Program-made: the position numbers and the translations under genes
Notes under the pieces: generated by a model
Databases searched by the model: none
The model's input: the letters and a program-made list of their open reading frames with translations, nothing else
Told to the model about the DNA's origin: nothing
In this document: positions 9,049-18,269 of the stretch, piece by piece
Position numbering within the stretch: position 1 is the first letter of the stretch
Layout of the letters: each line of letters begins with the position of its first letter
Assembly (NCBI GenBank): GCA_011947345.1
Contig: JAAVTG010000671.1
Coordinates: 1-19,461, forward strand
From: Phytophthora quininea
Taxonomy: Eukaryota; Oomycota; Peronosporomycetes; Peronosporales; Peronosporaceae
Reading direction: 5' to 3'
Length of the DNA stretch: 19,461 nt

Positions 9049-10497
9049 GTCTGCGAAGTCGCGGTCAGTGAGCTGGTAAAGCGTGGCCCCGTACACGGCA
9101 AAATCTTGGATAAAGCGACTATAGTAGTTCAGCGCACCAAGGAATGCCTGCATCCCTTTCTGGTCGACGGGAACGACAGTTCCGATATGGCTCGAGTCTT
9201 CTTAGTGTCCGCTTGGATGCCGCCGATCGAAACTTCGTGTGACAGGAAGTTAACCTTGGGCTGCATGAAAACACTCTTCGTGAAACTAACACTGATTCGG
9301 CACTCCTCAAACCGGGCCAGTAATCGGTCTAACGTCGCCAAGCAGTCATCGAATGTTTCGTCGCCGAAGCAGATGTCGTCTACAAACGATCGCCGCTCGA
9401 ATACCGGTGTGAACGACGATTTGTCGATTTCGCCGGTTGAGAACATGTCGGCCTCCGGACTATTGATGAACTCCTGGAGCGGGTCGTGGGCTTCCGAAGC
9501 TTCCTGTCAGCATCGAACTTCGTCATGGGGCCTTGCGTTGGTCTTGCGCCGTCCAACGAACGTTCGTACGCCTCTCGGCGAAGCTCTGCGGTTTGCGATT
9601 CTGCGTCTTTCATCTGTCCGGCGAACTTTCGCCAGCCTCCTTTCGGCTGAACAAACCCCACAGAGCGTTGTCGATCATGCGTTGGTAGATCATGGGGCGT
9701 TTTTCAGTCCGAAGGGCATTCTGAGCCACTCAAAGTGGCCGAGCGCACACACAAAGGCGGAGATTTTTCGCGCGCGAAGCGTCATTACCACGGCCCAGAA
9801 ACCGCTTGCCGCGTCGAGAGCAAAACCAGAGGTACCCTTCCAATTCGGTAAGCAGATCGTCGACCAGAGGCATCGCGTACTCCATGATCGCGGTGATTGC
9901 ATTCACCATCTTGTAATCAATGCACAGGCGAATGTCGCGACCGTTCTTCTTCATCACAATGACGATCGGCGACGCCCATGGACTGTCCGAAAAAGCAATG
10001 AGCCCGGCCTTGAGAAGGCCTTTCAGTAGCTCGTAGAGCTTCTGCAGGTGGCGAATCGGTATGCGTCGAGCACGCTGTTTGATAGGTGTGTGTCCTTGCA
10101 CATCGATATCGCACACCACCCCATACGCTGGTGGAGGCAGCGCATTCCCGCTCGAGATCATGATTTCTTCATGGAGCTTTAGTACCTGCACCAGCCGTTC
10201 TTGTTGTTCGTTCGTCATGGCACCATTTTGTACGTTTGGGGCGGAATAGTCCAGCGCACTGGGCGAAACTTTGCTGAGGTCCGGTAGGAACGCTAACTCA
10301 TGAGCGTAGTCGTCCAAGCCGACTTCATTGGCCGGGTGTTCAAACTCTCCCGCATCAACCGTCGCCGGGCTCTCTGCGGCCTCGGCGGCCACGACGCTCA
10401 TCGCTGACAAGAAGGCACGATCTAGCTTCGACATCGCCACCTCTACAGGCTCAGCGATGTCGCCTTGAACAACCGCTTCCGCCTCTTCGACGTCGAT
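9045..10497 (-). pseudogene. pol segment: reverse transcriptase, frameshifted
   Basis: RT copies the element's RNA into DNA. Readable blocks in order are an acidic N-terminal extension (about 10490-10250), the fingers motif with SPWASPIVIVMKKNGR and LCIDYKMVNA (about 10000-9895), the first catalytic Asp in LDAASGFWAV (about 9820), FEWLRMPFGLKNAP (about 9735-9695), and the active-site FVDD at 9386-9375, where most gypsy elements have YxDD. The thumb and connection carry NYYSRFI (about 9115). The blocks lie in different frames, with changes near 9825, 9695, 9665, 9455, 9170 and 9045. An extra stretch of about 60 residues between LKNAP and FVDD (about 9660-9450) is charged and not typical of RT. 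This copy cannot make active RT as read. Confidence 0.88.
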
Positions 10498-11105
10498 GAA
10501 GGGCAGCCCTCATTCTGAGCGGCAGGCGAAGGTTCGCTCGACGACTGCGACCTTCTGCAGGACCGATTGGTCCGCCGGCCGACGTCACCTTGTCGACGCA
10601 CGTGGTGGGCGTCGTTAGCCCTTTACTAGCCTTCGCCATCGGGCTGATCGTATATGCGTCTCCATCGTTATCCTTGTCACTTCCTGGGCGAGGGTCCTCC
10701 TTCGGTTGTACGCTGGATGATGGCGCGCTCGCTTCGCTTGTTGACGCGTCAACTAACTCCCACCGTTCCGCACATGTCAGCTTGCGGCGCGCACGGGTCG
10801 ATAAATCATCGCTCGGCCGTGGAAGTATTTCCGTAGGTCGGGCATACTCTGGACGCGGGACCGCCGGTGGTTGTGTCTCCAGCCACTGTGCGTAGATCTC
10901 GTATTCGCGATCGAGGAGGTGTCGATCTCGAACTCCGTCGTACGCCAGCACCTGCCAGTCCTGGTACTTGCGCGAGGTCGGACGAACGTACCCTTCTTCT
11001 CGGGGAAGATCCCCATGGGGAACCCATTTCACAAACGTCATGTGGGCCGGACAAGTGACGGCCACCGCGCTCACATTGCTCAAGCGAAGCTTCGCTGGCT
11101 CCCCG
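10490..11105 (-). CDS. pol segment: linker between protease and RT, unknown fold
   Basis: An open stretch follows protease after a frame change in the C run at 11101-11104 and ends in another change near 10490. The first half has a globular look (about 11070-10860, with several Trp and Tyr, including FVKWVPHGDLP and YEIYAQWLE). The second half is a charged Ser/Asp-rich tail. I know no catalytic motif here. In related elements a region of this kind follows the protease in the polyprotein; whether it is cleaved out is unknown. Confidence 0.55.
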
Positions 11106-12026
11106 ACGATTCATGAGGACTGTGGGCACGATTTTCGACGTTCGCCGGACCCACAGCATATGCGTTTCTGACGGCGGGCGGTTCCTTTGTAGCCGGAACT
11201 CGGTCCACTCGCCTGCGTCAATATGTTTAGGTTCCGACGGTCCTCCGTCGACGTGATTCCTCCCGATCGGGGCATCCTCCGTCCTTTTAGACTTAATAAG
11301 AGGAATCATCATTTCTCCCGGAAGCTTCGCCGTGGACTGGAACAGATCCAAACGGACCCCAGCAGGTATCATGAAGTCCATACCCAGGACGATATCCACT
11401 CCCGCACTGTGGTCCATCACCCACATCTCGAACTCGTAGACCATCTCCCAGCCCAGCGTCACCTTCACTGCTGACCGACGTTTCGTTGTTACTGTACCTT
11501 TGTTTATTCCTTGCACGTCGATCGACCGCCCGTGATCCCGGAGGTACCGCAGGCGAATCTTCTTGGCGAAACCTGTCGAGATGACGCTGACGTTCGCCCC
11601 GGTGTCGAGGAGAATCGTTGTTCGGTGGTCGTTGATCGCTCCATGTACTAGCGCCCGCATTCGGATCCTCTGGTCGTAGCGCTGCGACGACCACCACCCC
11701 AGTCGCTCTCCTTCCAAGAGCCGCATCACCTTGGGACGGGATCTCAAGGTCATCAACTGCGTTCCGCACACCATACTGGCGACCGCAGCGTCGCTCACAG
11801 GCTCCTTACTTCCTCCGTCGTTTCTGCGCTCAATATCACTGTCGGGAAGCTTGCGCTTCTGTCACATCCGGAGTCTCGTCGTTTTCACACTTCCAATTTC
11901 ATCACTTAGCCATTTGTCGACCCCGACGAACGCATATATACAGTCCGCGTTCAGCGATGGTTCGACCAACTGTGGCAGCCCGTTAGGGCCCAACCCAGTC
12001 ATTGTTGGCGAGCTGCTTAGTTTAAA
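11101..12026 (-). pseudogene. pro: retropepsin aspartic protease, with one in-frame stop
   Basis: The retropepsin cuts the polyprotein. The active site is LLDTGANVSVIS (catalytic Asp codon at 11606-11604). The second conserved block is DIVLGMDFM (about 11390), which resembles the ILG motif of retropepsins. The frame can be entered from gag by a -1 shift at TTTAAAC (12020-12026). It also has its own ATG at 12002-12000, 15 bases after the gag stop. A TGA at 11864-11862 interrupts the frame about 46 codons after that ATG and is probably a CGA-to-TGA change. The ORF continues in the same frame to a C-run frame change at 11101-11104. Confidence 0.85.
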
Positions 12027-14407
12027 TGACCGTCGTCCACGAGGGTTTGAAGCTCAGTAGGTAGTTCCTTCTTATCAACCTTCGTGCGGACGAACTTCGT
12101 GAGATCTTGGAATTGGCGGAAGAGCTCGCATTGCCCCACGTCGTGGACCTGCTTGCAGAACTTACAGCGTTTGAAGCATCGGTGGGCAGAGTGGTTAGCT
12201 CCGCCGCAGGCTGCGCATGGCCCAAAATCCCGGCGACGATTCGCACGGTCGGCGTGATGCATGTCGCGGCGATCACCGTTGAACGTTCGCTCGGTCCGCT
12301 CACCCCTGCGTTGGCGGTTGTCCGTCCGCGCATAGGTACCTTCGGCAGCAGCCCGCCTCTCGTTGTCATTCGCGGCGGCTAATAGGTCGTCGCTCTCATC
12401 TGAAGCGTAACTGTCGATGTCGCTCTCGGGGAAACTTCGCCCAGCGTCCTCGTCGCTGTCACTATCACTCCAGCGGCTTCGTCGGGAATTTGGACGTTCG
12501 CGTCTGGTGTCACGAGACTCACGGCCCTCCAATTCGTCCAACAAGTCCGCTAGCGATGCTTCGGCCAGCGTCACACGGGGAGTGTGCCGAGAGTCATCGC
12601 GTCGGCGGTCGTAATCGCGGCGTTCCCGCCGCTCCCGTCGGCCATAGTCGTCTCGCGTGTCGTCGCGACGGCGGTCTTCACTGCGACGATAGGAATCCCC
12701 TCCGTACTTGAGCTGCTGGCTGGAGCCTCTTGCGAGCATTCGTTCTTCTCCCTTCAACATGTCGTTGATCATCTTCTCCAGCTGGCGGATGTTGGTGATA
12801 CCCAGTCGACCGAGGTCTCGGTTGAGCTTGTCGTCACCGCAGGTCAACAGGAACTGTTGCACGTGGTCTTTCGCGTCGCGTTCACCCTTCTCAATCTGCA
12901 AGCGGGCGTTCCTCGCGTACCCGTTCAGACGATTCAAGTAGTCGCAAATGTGCTCTTTCCGTTCCTCGTGGCCGAATAGTACCTCGCTGGGGCTGGCTGA
13001 GTGAACTGCGAGCAATAATAGCTCATGAATTCTTGACTTAGCAGCTTCCATTTCCGACGAGTCTTCTTCGGAAGCTGACGGAACCAGTGAATGGCGCCGT
13101 CTCGAAGGCTCAACTCGAAGGCAGGACACCACTCGTCAGGTGGCGTTCTGGTTCCCTTCATCTCGTACACAAACCTCTTCAACCACTGCATGGAGTTCTC
13201 ACTCTTGTTGCGTTTCCCGACGAACGGCTTAATTCGGTCGAGCGACTTGTGAGACGCGACCTCAAGCTTCGGTTGGGAATCCTCGACGTCTGAGTCGAAC
13301 AGAGACTTCATCTGACGAGTCAACTCGTCGCGTGGGTCGTCCCCGTCCTCTACTTGGTCGAAGCAGTCGCCGTCACTGTCCGACGAAGTTTCGTCCCACC
13401 GGCTGTAACTGTCCACCGATCGCCGCGAACGACTCGGACTCGCGGCCCTCTTAGCCGCTGAGAGCCTCAGCGGCTCCACGCCGGAAACGGGTTGTAGAAC
13501 GTGGAGTCACCATGTGCGAATCTTGGAAGTACGGCGAACCTCCGGCAGCTGCGAAGACATTCGCTTCGGGAGCAGTTTCTTTCTTCGGGGTTTCCGGCAA
13601 GGGAACTCTCGACGGGTCTTGTATCTCAATAGCTGCCCTGGCCACCGGTTGTCTTCCCTTGCCGATGTCCTTCACCCCGAATGCCGTGCGCAGCCTCTTC
13701 TTCCACTTGAACAGTTCGGCCCCAGCGACCGAAGGCGACCAAGCCTTCATCGCCGTATTCGACGGGTACGAGCGGATTTCTGCGCCCATTGCTCGGAGTA
13801 GCGACACAGTGTCCTCAGCCACTTGTCGAGTACTCAGCGAATTCACCGGGTGTGCTAATTCGTCTCCGAGGATCACCCACGTCGCCTGGCGCACTGAGCG
13901 AGGGTTGAATTGGCTAACCCATTCGCTCGTTCGCATAGCTTCAAGGCACCTAGCCAACACCTTGTTCGCCGCCGGGGTGTCGCCGTTGACCGGTGGTCGT
14001 CTCCTTGGCGCGGCGTTGTCCGAACTTTCAGACTTCGCTGGCGGCTTCTCCTCGTCTGAACTTTCGTCCGAGTCATCATAGGCAGCGTCGGGTCCGCCCA
14101 CTGCCTCCAACTCTTCGGCGAGATTTCGCGCGAGGGGTCTCGCAGCCCCTCGGGAACCCGCAGTCAGGACCGCATCCTCGTGAACTTCCGTTTTCACTTC
14201 AGTTCCGGAGTTGCTTCGTGGCCCTCATCGTGACTCTCGTAGTCACCGATGGCCGAGAATCGTCGTCGTCCGACGCTTCGAAGGCGACCGACCGTTCGTC
14301 TACTGTCGCCATCCGCGTCGATGGTCGTCCCGCACTAGATCCGGCCGTGCGGGCCCACCGGCCTTCGCCGGAGTTGCTGGTACCGCTGAAGTCGATCCTC
14401 TTGCCAT
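12017..14407 (-). pseudogene. gag: capsid and nucleocapsid with two zinc knuckles, frameshifted
   Basis: Gag forms the particle and packages RNA. The likely start is the ATG at 14407-14405, 70 nt past the PBS; the ATG at 14312-14310 is an alternative. The coding blocks are an acidic Ser-rich N-terminus, an unassigned helical region (about 14150-13480), and the capsid-like region with FVGKRNKSENSMQWLKRF, WCPAFELSLRDGAIHWF and FMSYYCSQF (about 13260-12990), the pattern of the retrotransposon gag domain. CDYLNRLNGYARNAR follows (about 12940), then an Arg/Asp-rich region and two zinc knuckles. The first is CX2CX4HX4C at 12217-12176. The second is CX2CX3HX4C at about 12166-12128, one residue short in the spacing. 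The frame changes near 14250, 14200, 13465 and 12970. The stop at 12017 sits directly on the slippery site. Confidence 0.88.
12020..12026 (-). promoter_or_regulatory. Candidate -1 ribosomal frameshift site TTTAAAC
   Basis: In the gag frame the minus strand reads T TTA AAC and then the gag stop TAA (12019-12017). This has the X XXY YYZ form of a canonical slippery heptamer. Slipping back one base gives TTT AAA CTA AGC, which is open and in frame with protease. Downstream, GCAGC (3 nt after AAC) can pair with GCTGC about 40 nt on, and CCAAC with GTTGG, or GCCC with GGGC around TAAC, so a stimulatory RNA structure is possible. The pairings are by eye and compete with each other. Confidence 0.7.
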
Positions 14408-14476
14408 CTTGTCTTCTCTCTCTCCTTGTTGCTCGTAACTTGCCTAACACACGTAACAGCAAAGCGTTGGTCACAC

Positions 14477-14497
14477 CGATCCCGGGTCGCGGCACCA
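14477..14497 (-). other. tRNA primer-binding site (PBS)
   Basis: Two bases inside the 5' LTR the minus strand reads TGGTGCCGCGACCCGGGATC, the complement of a tRNA 3' end. On the plus strand it is a T-loop end, T-stem CCGGG, acceptor strand TCGCGGC, discriminator A and CCA, 21 nt without a gap. A tRNA with acceptor GCCGCGA fits. Eukaryotic tRNA-His is the likeliest match from memory, but I cannot confirm this without the host's tRNA set. It primes minus-strand cDNA synthesis. Confidence 0.8.
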
Positions 14498-14499
14498 GT

Positions 14500-15319
14500 T
14501 GTGGTGTAGGAATCCACTGAACTTTCGCTAAGGCAGCAGCGAGCTTCCGCACACAACAATACACCTTCAGATTGTCAGGCGAATGTTGGGCGTGATCTGA
14601 AGGAACCAGATCCGACCCTGCCCGAGCCGGTGTGGCTTCCGCTCACTGTCTACGCTGAAGGCAAATATAAACCGACGCTACAGGCACGAGTCTTCGCCTG
14701 TACGTCCAAACACTCTCTCACACTCTCAAAACCCCGTGGCACCAGCAGACGAAGGTTGCCTAGTCCCGTGGACTCTCTTACGGGGGCGCCGGAGTATAAC
14801 TCCGGCTGGAAGTCACGTTGGAATGCGACCCGCACTCCACACACAAGGGCTCTTTCGCCCAACACTCCCTATTAATAGGGCCAAACCAAAATACACTCTA
14901 ACTACCACTCTTCACTCTTGGCCTGACCAAACGAACACTCACTTCACGAAGGTCTGTGTTCGCTGGCAGGCATAACCCACGACCACAGGGCAAGGTGCTT
15001 ACCTAGGACGCTTGGCCGCTTGGGAAGTCGGGGGAAAATTCTGCTCTGTTTGTATCGCCCTCTCGGGCTCTTACTCTTTCTAATCCTACCCTTATCTATG
15101 AATCTATACAAATGTCAAGTGAAACGCAAGCGTCGCCGTCGGAGCTACCCATCCGAAGATTCACGACCAGGCGATGGTTCGCAATAGCGACCACCTCGGG
15201 ATAGCGACCTTCACTGAACCTTCGCCTCGCGTCGCCATTGGCCCAGCTCGACGCCTTTTATCAGCCAATAGCGGAGGCGACAGTTCGTTGACGGATCTTG
15301 GAGAAATCTCCACACCACA
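14500..15319 (-). repeat. 5' LTR of the gypsy element
   Basis: This 820 bp repeat is the partner of 1212-2033. It is the 5' LTR because the primer-binding site abuts its 14500 edge and gag reads away from it on the minus strand. It should hold the sense promoter. The GAAnnTTC sites recur at 14519, 15155 and 15216. The antisense CCAAT box recurs at 15265-15269 and would point into the right flank. Confidence 0.95.
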
Positions 15320-15839
15320 TCAGTCCATTGGTGCCATGTCTTGAGTGCTGCTAAGGGATGTGGAATCGGTGACACAGTGTGCTCGGAGATACCACGCCAA
15401 CTGCTCACCAATTTGCTCTCGTCGATTGCTGGTGATACCTGCACCCAACCATTACTTGTTGTCCAATATGAGCCAATGCGTACTATATGAGGTTGAGCGG
15501 CGAGATCCAGTGTCCGCAATCGTATTGTCCGTCACAGCAATGTGGAAGCTGATATCCGTAGTGAAACTATTTCTCAACAGGCTCTACCTGATGATCGTCT
15601 GCCCGTGCATTTGGGGACAAGAACTGGCTTTACCACGACAATGCCGTATGTGTTGTCCACCCTGAAATGCTTGCGATCGGCACTCGCAGGTCAGAAATTG
15701 AGAGTCCACTCAGGCTCGCCCATTAGTGCCCCCGAATGCGCGCGATAGCACCAGTTCTCAGTAGATAAATCCGATAGCTGGTTATGGTCATCTACGGTAA
15801 TAAGGTTAATCTCGGTGGCAGAAATTTCTACACCGACGT
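15320..15839. other. Right flank, unassigned
   Basis: No gene is supported. On the minus strand, near 15520, a short run reading ADTGSRRSTS faintly recalls the RNase H region of copia elements, but no other block supports it. If real, the copia remnant to the right would have lost its RT domain. Short plus-strand frames (for example 15345-15665) have no recognisable motif. Confidence 0.3.
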
Positions 15840-16525
15840 TTGTTCTCTTGTTCTTGTTAGTTAAGTTTCATTAGTTCAGGTGGTGGGTTAACCGGGTCTC
15901 CATCTACTCATTCACTGGATCGGCAGAATGTGCCCGAACGGTCGGCGCCTCGGGAACATCATCATCATCGCGCACCGCTGTGACACCACAATTATTGTTA
16001 GCGGTCGGAACCACACGATATACCCCATATCGTCATGTGCATTCAAACGAAGTGTAGCGGATTATCACCTTCTTCTTCTCCACATTCGAGGCATGGTAGA
16101 CTTTCGAGTCCTCAACATACCTCACGAAAGCACACTTATAAACCTTCGAATCAAGTTTCTTTCGCTTAGACTTGTCGATGTGAGCGTGCCAAACCCACAA
16201 AGGTAAATCAAATCCTGCATCTTCCCTAGCATATCTCGTATGGCGGCGAGTCTGGATGAGCCATATTCGACAGCCTGTTGTGTTGTATCGATAGCTTCAC
16301 CCCGCTTGGTTCGCGACAACCTTGTACTGCTTCATAAACCTGGTACGATCCTGTGATTTATTCTTTCCGATATCCCGGCGCAGTCGTCTGATGCACAATC
16401 CCGTGTCGCGACAAAACTGGCGAAGCGATTAGTGATGTACTCGCCCCCGTTGTCCGTCCATATGTACATGATCGGTCGGCCAAGCGCCATTGCTCATCGT
16501 TAAATTGTGCAGCTGGGGCTTCAGC
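15840..16525 (-). mobile_element. Ty1/copia remnant: part of the integrase
   Basis: The minus strand at 16460-16437 reads WTDNGGEY, the copia integrase block around the second catalytic Asp. Downstream, near 16190-16100, it reads AHIDKSKRKKLDSK and KCAFVRYVEDSK, the copia integrase C-terminal block (usually KCxFVGY). An acidic stretch follows (DDDDVPEAPTVRAHSADP, about 15965-15910), like the linker between integrase and RT. Stops and frame changes run throughout and no RT is seen, so this is a dead fragment. It lies between the gypsy 5' LTR and the Crypton. Confidence 0.75.
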
Positions 16526-16574
16526 TCGGTTATGTGGACTGCATAGCACAAAGAACCATTCCAAGACCCCCTTG

Positions 16575-18201
16575 CGTTACACGCCGACGATGCATCACCG
16601 AGGCAACGCCGTTCACTACAAAATTCTGTCGAAGCTCACTAACAACTCTTACCGCAACTTGGTTTGGTAAGTTTTCTTTCAGTTCTGACTTTAGACTGTC
16701 GATTTCTTTGTGGAGACTGACTACCTCTGCATAGCTCATTTACCTGCTTCGCTACAGCAAGGTGAGCTGGAATTCCAGTCGCCTTCATGCTACAGACAGA
16801 AAACGCTCCAATCTCAAGAACTGTTGCTCCACGTAGCTTATCAATCAGCGAGTTGGCAGAAAATACTTGTGCAGTAAATATTGGGTGCGAAGCATTAAGT
16901 GTACGACGAAGGTAACTTTCGTGATGAACGATGGACGCCAACACAAGAAAAAGCTGCTTGAACACCTTCGGATAGTTGCTGTAGCCGCTGACAATTTGAT
17001 TCCAGTACTCTATCGTCATTTGCGATACCAACTCAAGCGAAAAATGGGGAGGTAAGACGCAAAAGCTCTCAGAGTCAAATGGTAATCCTGCTATCATTCT
17101 ACCGCACAATTGGTCATCTCCTCGCCAAAGTGAATGTACCGGTCTTTCAACTTTCCGAGACTTTGGCCGATTTGGAGATAAACTGATACAGGAGTTGGTC
17201 CATTTACTTGTCCTAGTGCATACGAGCTGCTGCCTTTTCGGAGGTTGTGAGTGCCGATGTCTTCTGGTATACAGCTCAATACACAATTCCTCTTCACTTA
17301 GCGCCTTAATGACGCATCGTAAAAGTCTGCCAAATCGATCTTTGTTGTCGGTGCCAAGAAATAACTGCTGTTTACCACCAATTCCACGTTCAGGGCAAGC
17401 AAAAAGATGAACAGCAAGAGCAAGCACAGGGCACTGAGACGGTTGGAAAGGGTTTGCGTACACATGCTTTCCAAACTTGTCTGCCCTGGTCTGGTCACCT
17501 TTATGCCCATGTTTCTCCACAATTAAGCAATCCTCAGACCACTCAATGCGCTGCAACAATATGGTATCAACTGAATCAGCTCTGCTCATCAAATTCCACA
17601 TCACTATGGAAAACCTCCATCCAAATAGCACAGTCGACCAAGCTTGGGCTTTTTCATTGGTTCAAGTGTCATCAACTTCAGAGCAAGAAGATCAAAGCCA
17701 GATGCTTTGAGTTCACGCTTTCCTTCGTTAAATCTTCATTAAGCCACGCTTCTTGAGGTTGTTGATAACTTTTTCATAGCCTTCGAGAATATGACGAAGC
17801 TCTGTATCAATACTAGACTCCAGTTTAGAAAGCTGCGCACGATAAACGTCAACTAGAGCGCTGCTGTACCCCCAATGCACGAGGCCGACAGAGGCGTTTT
17901 AGATGGGCCACTAGCATCTACACCGTCGCGGTCACAGACGTGAGCAGGGCTACAGATATGTCAAAAAAACGAGAACCGCTGGCTTGGGGAGGGGTATGCG
18001 CATCTTCTTGGTGTCACAGCCAATAGTTTCGGGATAGTGAGATGCCAGCCACGTTGTCGTCGTGTTTACCTTCGACAGATACGTCCTCTTGGTGCTTGTT
18101 TTCGTCCTCTTTGCCTGGAGAGACTGTGCCACAGCGGCTGAGTCTTCGGCATCTCTTTTCTCCACGACCCATTGATCCCTGGCGTGGATGAAAGGTCGCA
18201 A
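16575..18201 (-). pseudogene. Crypton-type tyrosine recombinase, frameshifted
   Basis: Cryptons are DNA transposons that move by a tyrosine recombinase. The catalytic set can be read in pieces: R in NLMSRADSV (about 17583), K in KHGHKGDQ (about 17520), HNLR (about 17249-17238) and Y in KDRYIHF (about 17138). The flanking text (LFGWRFSIVMWNL, KHVYANPFQPSQCPVLALAV, GLPFDSESFCVLPPHF) matches the Crypton proteins common in Phytophthora as I remember them. The N-terminal part (STKRTYLSKVNTTTTWLASH, about 18090) fits the SAM-like DNA-binding domain. The C-terminus ends in a short coiled coil (about 16730-16670). At least four frame changes (near 17940, 17860, 17700 and 17290) and a missing clear start make it a pseudogene. 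It is in the same orientation as the gypsy and copia elements. Confidence 0.85.
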
Positions 18202-18251
18202 TGCAGTGTGATAACTTCGCTATCACAAATGCCATGAATCTGGTGTGTTAA

Positions 18252-18269
18252 GTTCGCACTATAGTGAAC
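18252..18269. repeat. Palindrome upstream of the Crypton
   Basis: The sequence gttcgCACTATAGTGaac has a perfect 10-bp core and nearly matching arms. Its left half (TTCGCACTA) recurs as attcgcactaga near 18288. It lies about 50 bp upstream of the recombinase coding region and could be a recombinase binding site or transposon end. Confidence 0.35.

Larger units (their letters stand above)
1212..15319 (-). mobile_element. Full-length Ty3/gypsy chromovirus-type LTR retrotransposon
   Basis: Two nearly identical direct repeats of 822 and 820 bp bound a 12.47 kb internal region. Each starts TGTGGTGT and ends ACACCACA, a perfect terminal inverted repeat with the usual TG/CA. The coding order on the minus strand is gag, protease, RT, RNase H, integrase, chromodomain. 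Integrase after RNase H identifies Ty3/gypsy, and the chromodomain points to a chromovirus-like element. At 14.1 kb it is long for the family, because of a second RNase H domain, long linkers and a 3.7 kb antisense gene before the 3' LTR. LTR identity near 99% suggests a fairly recent insertion. The bases flanking the two LTRs (gcttg and tcagt) do not match, so there is no target-site duplication. Many frameshifts make this copy non-autonomous as read. Confidence 0.95.

Noticed and set aside
9106..10029. 307-codon plus-strand ORF
   Set aside because: It runs opposite the RT region, where conserved RT motifs are on the minus strand. It is a mirror frame without motifs.
13512..14081. 189-codon plus-strand ORF
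   Set aside because: It is antisense to the gag N-terminal region and lacks a start context, introns or motifs.
14477..14497. tRNA gene
   Set aside because: Only the T-arm end and acceptor strand with CCA are present, placed exactly at the LTR edge. It is a primer-binding site, not a gene.
15320..15520. Copia RNase H on the minus strand
   Set aside because: Only one short phrase (ADTGSRRSTS) resembles it. The following blocks expected in copia are missing.
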